A stretch of 64,000 nucleotides of DNA from Prevotella sp. P2-180 (GTDB lineage: Bacteria; Bacteroidota; Bacteroidia; Bacteroidales; Bacteroidaceae), in the NCBI RefSeq assembly GCF_002251435.1, contig NZ_NPJI01000067.1, positions 155,125-219,124 on the forward strand, given 5' to 3'. Made by a program: the position numbers and the translations under genes. Positions 63,581-64,000 of this stretch are shown one piece after another; position 1 is the stretch's first letter, and every line of letters begins with the position of its first letter. The notes under the pieces are model-generated. The model was not told the DNA's origin. It searched no databases and saw only the letters and a program-made list of their open reading frames with translations.

Positions 63581-63611
63581 CAAAATTACATAAATAATTT
63601 TAAACTACAAA
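63581..63611 (-). promoter_or_regulatory. Full-consensus promoter of the trp operon
   Basis: On the minus strand TTTG at 63611-63608, 19-bp spacer, TAATTTTG at 63588-63581. Transcription should start about 63576, some 18 bases before the leader peptide. Confidence 0.8.
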
Positions 63612-63720
63612 CTTTTTGCCTGTTATTTTTATGTTTTATTGTAAAAAAGTCTGTTTTGCTGATAATTTTCTATCGTAATATGCCGCAATTCCCTTCTTTC
63701 ACCTTGTTATATTAAACAGA

Positions 63721-63825
63721 GGGTGGAGGTTTTTTTTTGAGGGTGGAGGGTAGTGAGATTCTGGAGGGTGGAGAGATTATTTGAGGGTGGAGGGAAGAGG
63801 GTAGAGGGTGGAGTTTAGTGTAGTG
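63721..63825 (+). repeat. GAGGGTGGAG-type imperfect repeats
   Basis: About seven imperfect copies of GAGGGTGGAG (first near 63718, then 63739, 63756, 63782, 63796 and 63804 regions). Low-complexity purine tract with no gene; it leads into the homopolymer region. Confidence 0.6.
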
Positions 63826-64000
63826 GCGGGGGGGGGACCCCCCCCCCCCTTTCTTTTCCCGGGCATCCCCCCCCCCCCCCGCGGCCCCCCCCCCCCCCCC
63901 CCGAGTCTCTTGGTCCTCCATCTCTCCCCCGTCCCCCGGGGTCCCACGCCCCCCCCCCTTTTCCTCGCGGGCGGAGCAGGGGGGGGTGGTGGGAGCCCCC
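63826..64000. other. G/C homopolymer runs, likely sequence artefact
   Basis: Long runs of G and then C up to about 20 bases, unlike any other part of the window. It probably marks low-quality sequence at a contig end. Any reading frame here is meaningless. Confidence 0.8.

Noticed and set aside
63399..63600. T-box upstream of trpB
   Set aside because: No T-box sequence or specifier stem was found; a leader peptide with three Trp codons plus terminator explains the region better.
63712..63921. 69-codon open frame in the terminal region
   Set aside because: Lies in homopolymer and low-complexity sequence; Gly/Pro runs reflect the artefact.

Overview
The window looks like chromosome of a Bacteroidales bacterium, most likely Prevotella or a close relative. 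Evidence: the Bacteroidetes -7 promoter element TAnnTTTG (often with a -33 TTTG 19-20 bp upstream) precedes many genes and there are almost no Shine-Dalgarno sites. Family content fits too: DUF4199, DUF4878, DUF4738-like lipoprotein, CCDC81-type HU plus SPOR protein, class III FBPase, RNase Y, 2-oxoacid:ferredoxin oxidoreductase, and a secreted protein with a Prevotella-type C-terminal sorting-like motif. The genus is an inference.

Layout. 1-3.5 kb: minus-strand unit of a DUF4199 membrane protein, a TPR histidine kinase, a family 2 glycosyltransferase and a cut-off lipoprotein. 3.6-3.9 kb: SRP RNA directly abutting tRNA-Thr(UGU). 4-9.1 kb: accessory stretch with a secreted two-repeat protein, a PD-(D/E)XK transposase-like protein with a perfect 21-bp tandem repeat, two lipoproteins, a decayed IS4-type transposase and a decayed glycosyltransferase. 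9.2-16.2 kb: rpsA followed by cobU-cobT-cobS, a sensor kinase, and cobC. 16.2-21.2 kb: minus-strand ffh-folD-TPR-korDABC. 21.5-23.3 kb: LacX-like epimerase and cbiB. 23.3-24.9 kb: an orphan region with 9-bp GTTACCNCG iteron-like arrays, a large palindrome and two unknown genes. 25-31.7 kb: nhaC, AraC regulator, greA, ligA, infC-rpmI-rplT.

31.85-38.1 kb is the most interesting locus: a Nif11/double-glycine leader peptide that ends two residues after the GG, then an HlyD-like adaptor, a C39 peptidase ABC transporter, a second ABC transporter, and an RsbW-like kinase plus STAS antagonist. It is an NHLP-type peptide export system without any visible core peptide or modification enzyme, fused to a partner-switching pair. 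38.2-49.9 kb: rfbA, an unknown gene, a coiled-coil protein with zapA and rny, a candidate small RNA, then the minus-strand run lysC-lysA-GT2-GT4-like-fbp and ftsE. 50-55.3 kb: hisIE-hisF-hisA-hisH, purU, an FHA protein and an HU-SPOR protein. 55.4-56.8 kb: rfbC and a lipoprotein. 56.8-63.6 kb: complete trpBEGDCFA operon with a Trp-Trp-Trp leader peptide and attenuator. The last ~180 bases are G/C homopolymer runs that look like sequence artefact.

How parts connect: ffs and ffh supply both halves of the SRP; cobUTSC plus cbiB cover the lower-ligand assembly end of cobalamin synthesis; RfbA and RfbC are two of four dTDP-rhamnose enzymes; hisHAFIE are the late histidine steps. Several genes have start codons only 4-5 nt after a good -7 element, suggesting leaderless mRNAs.
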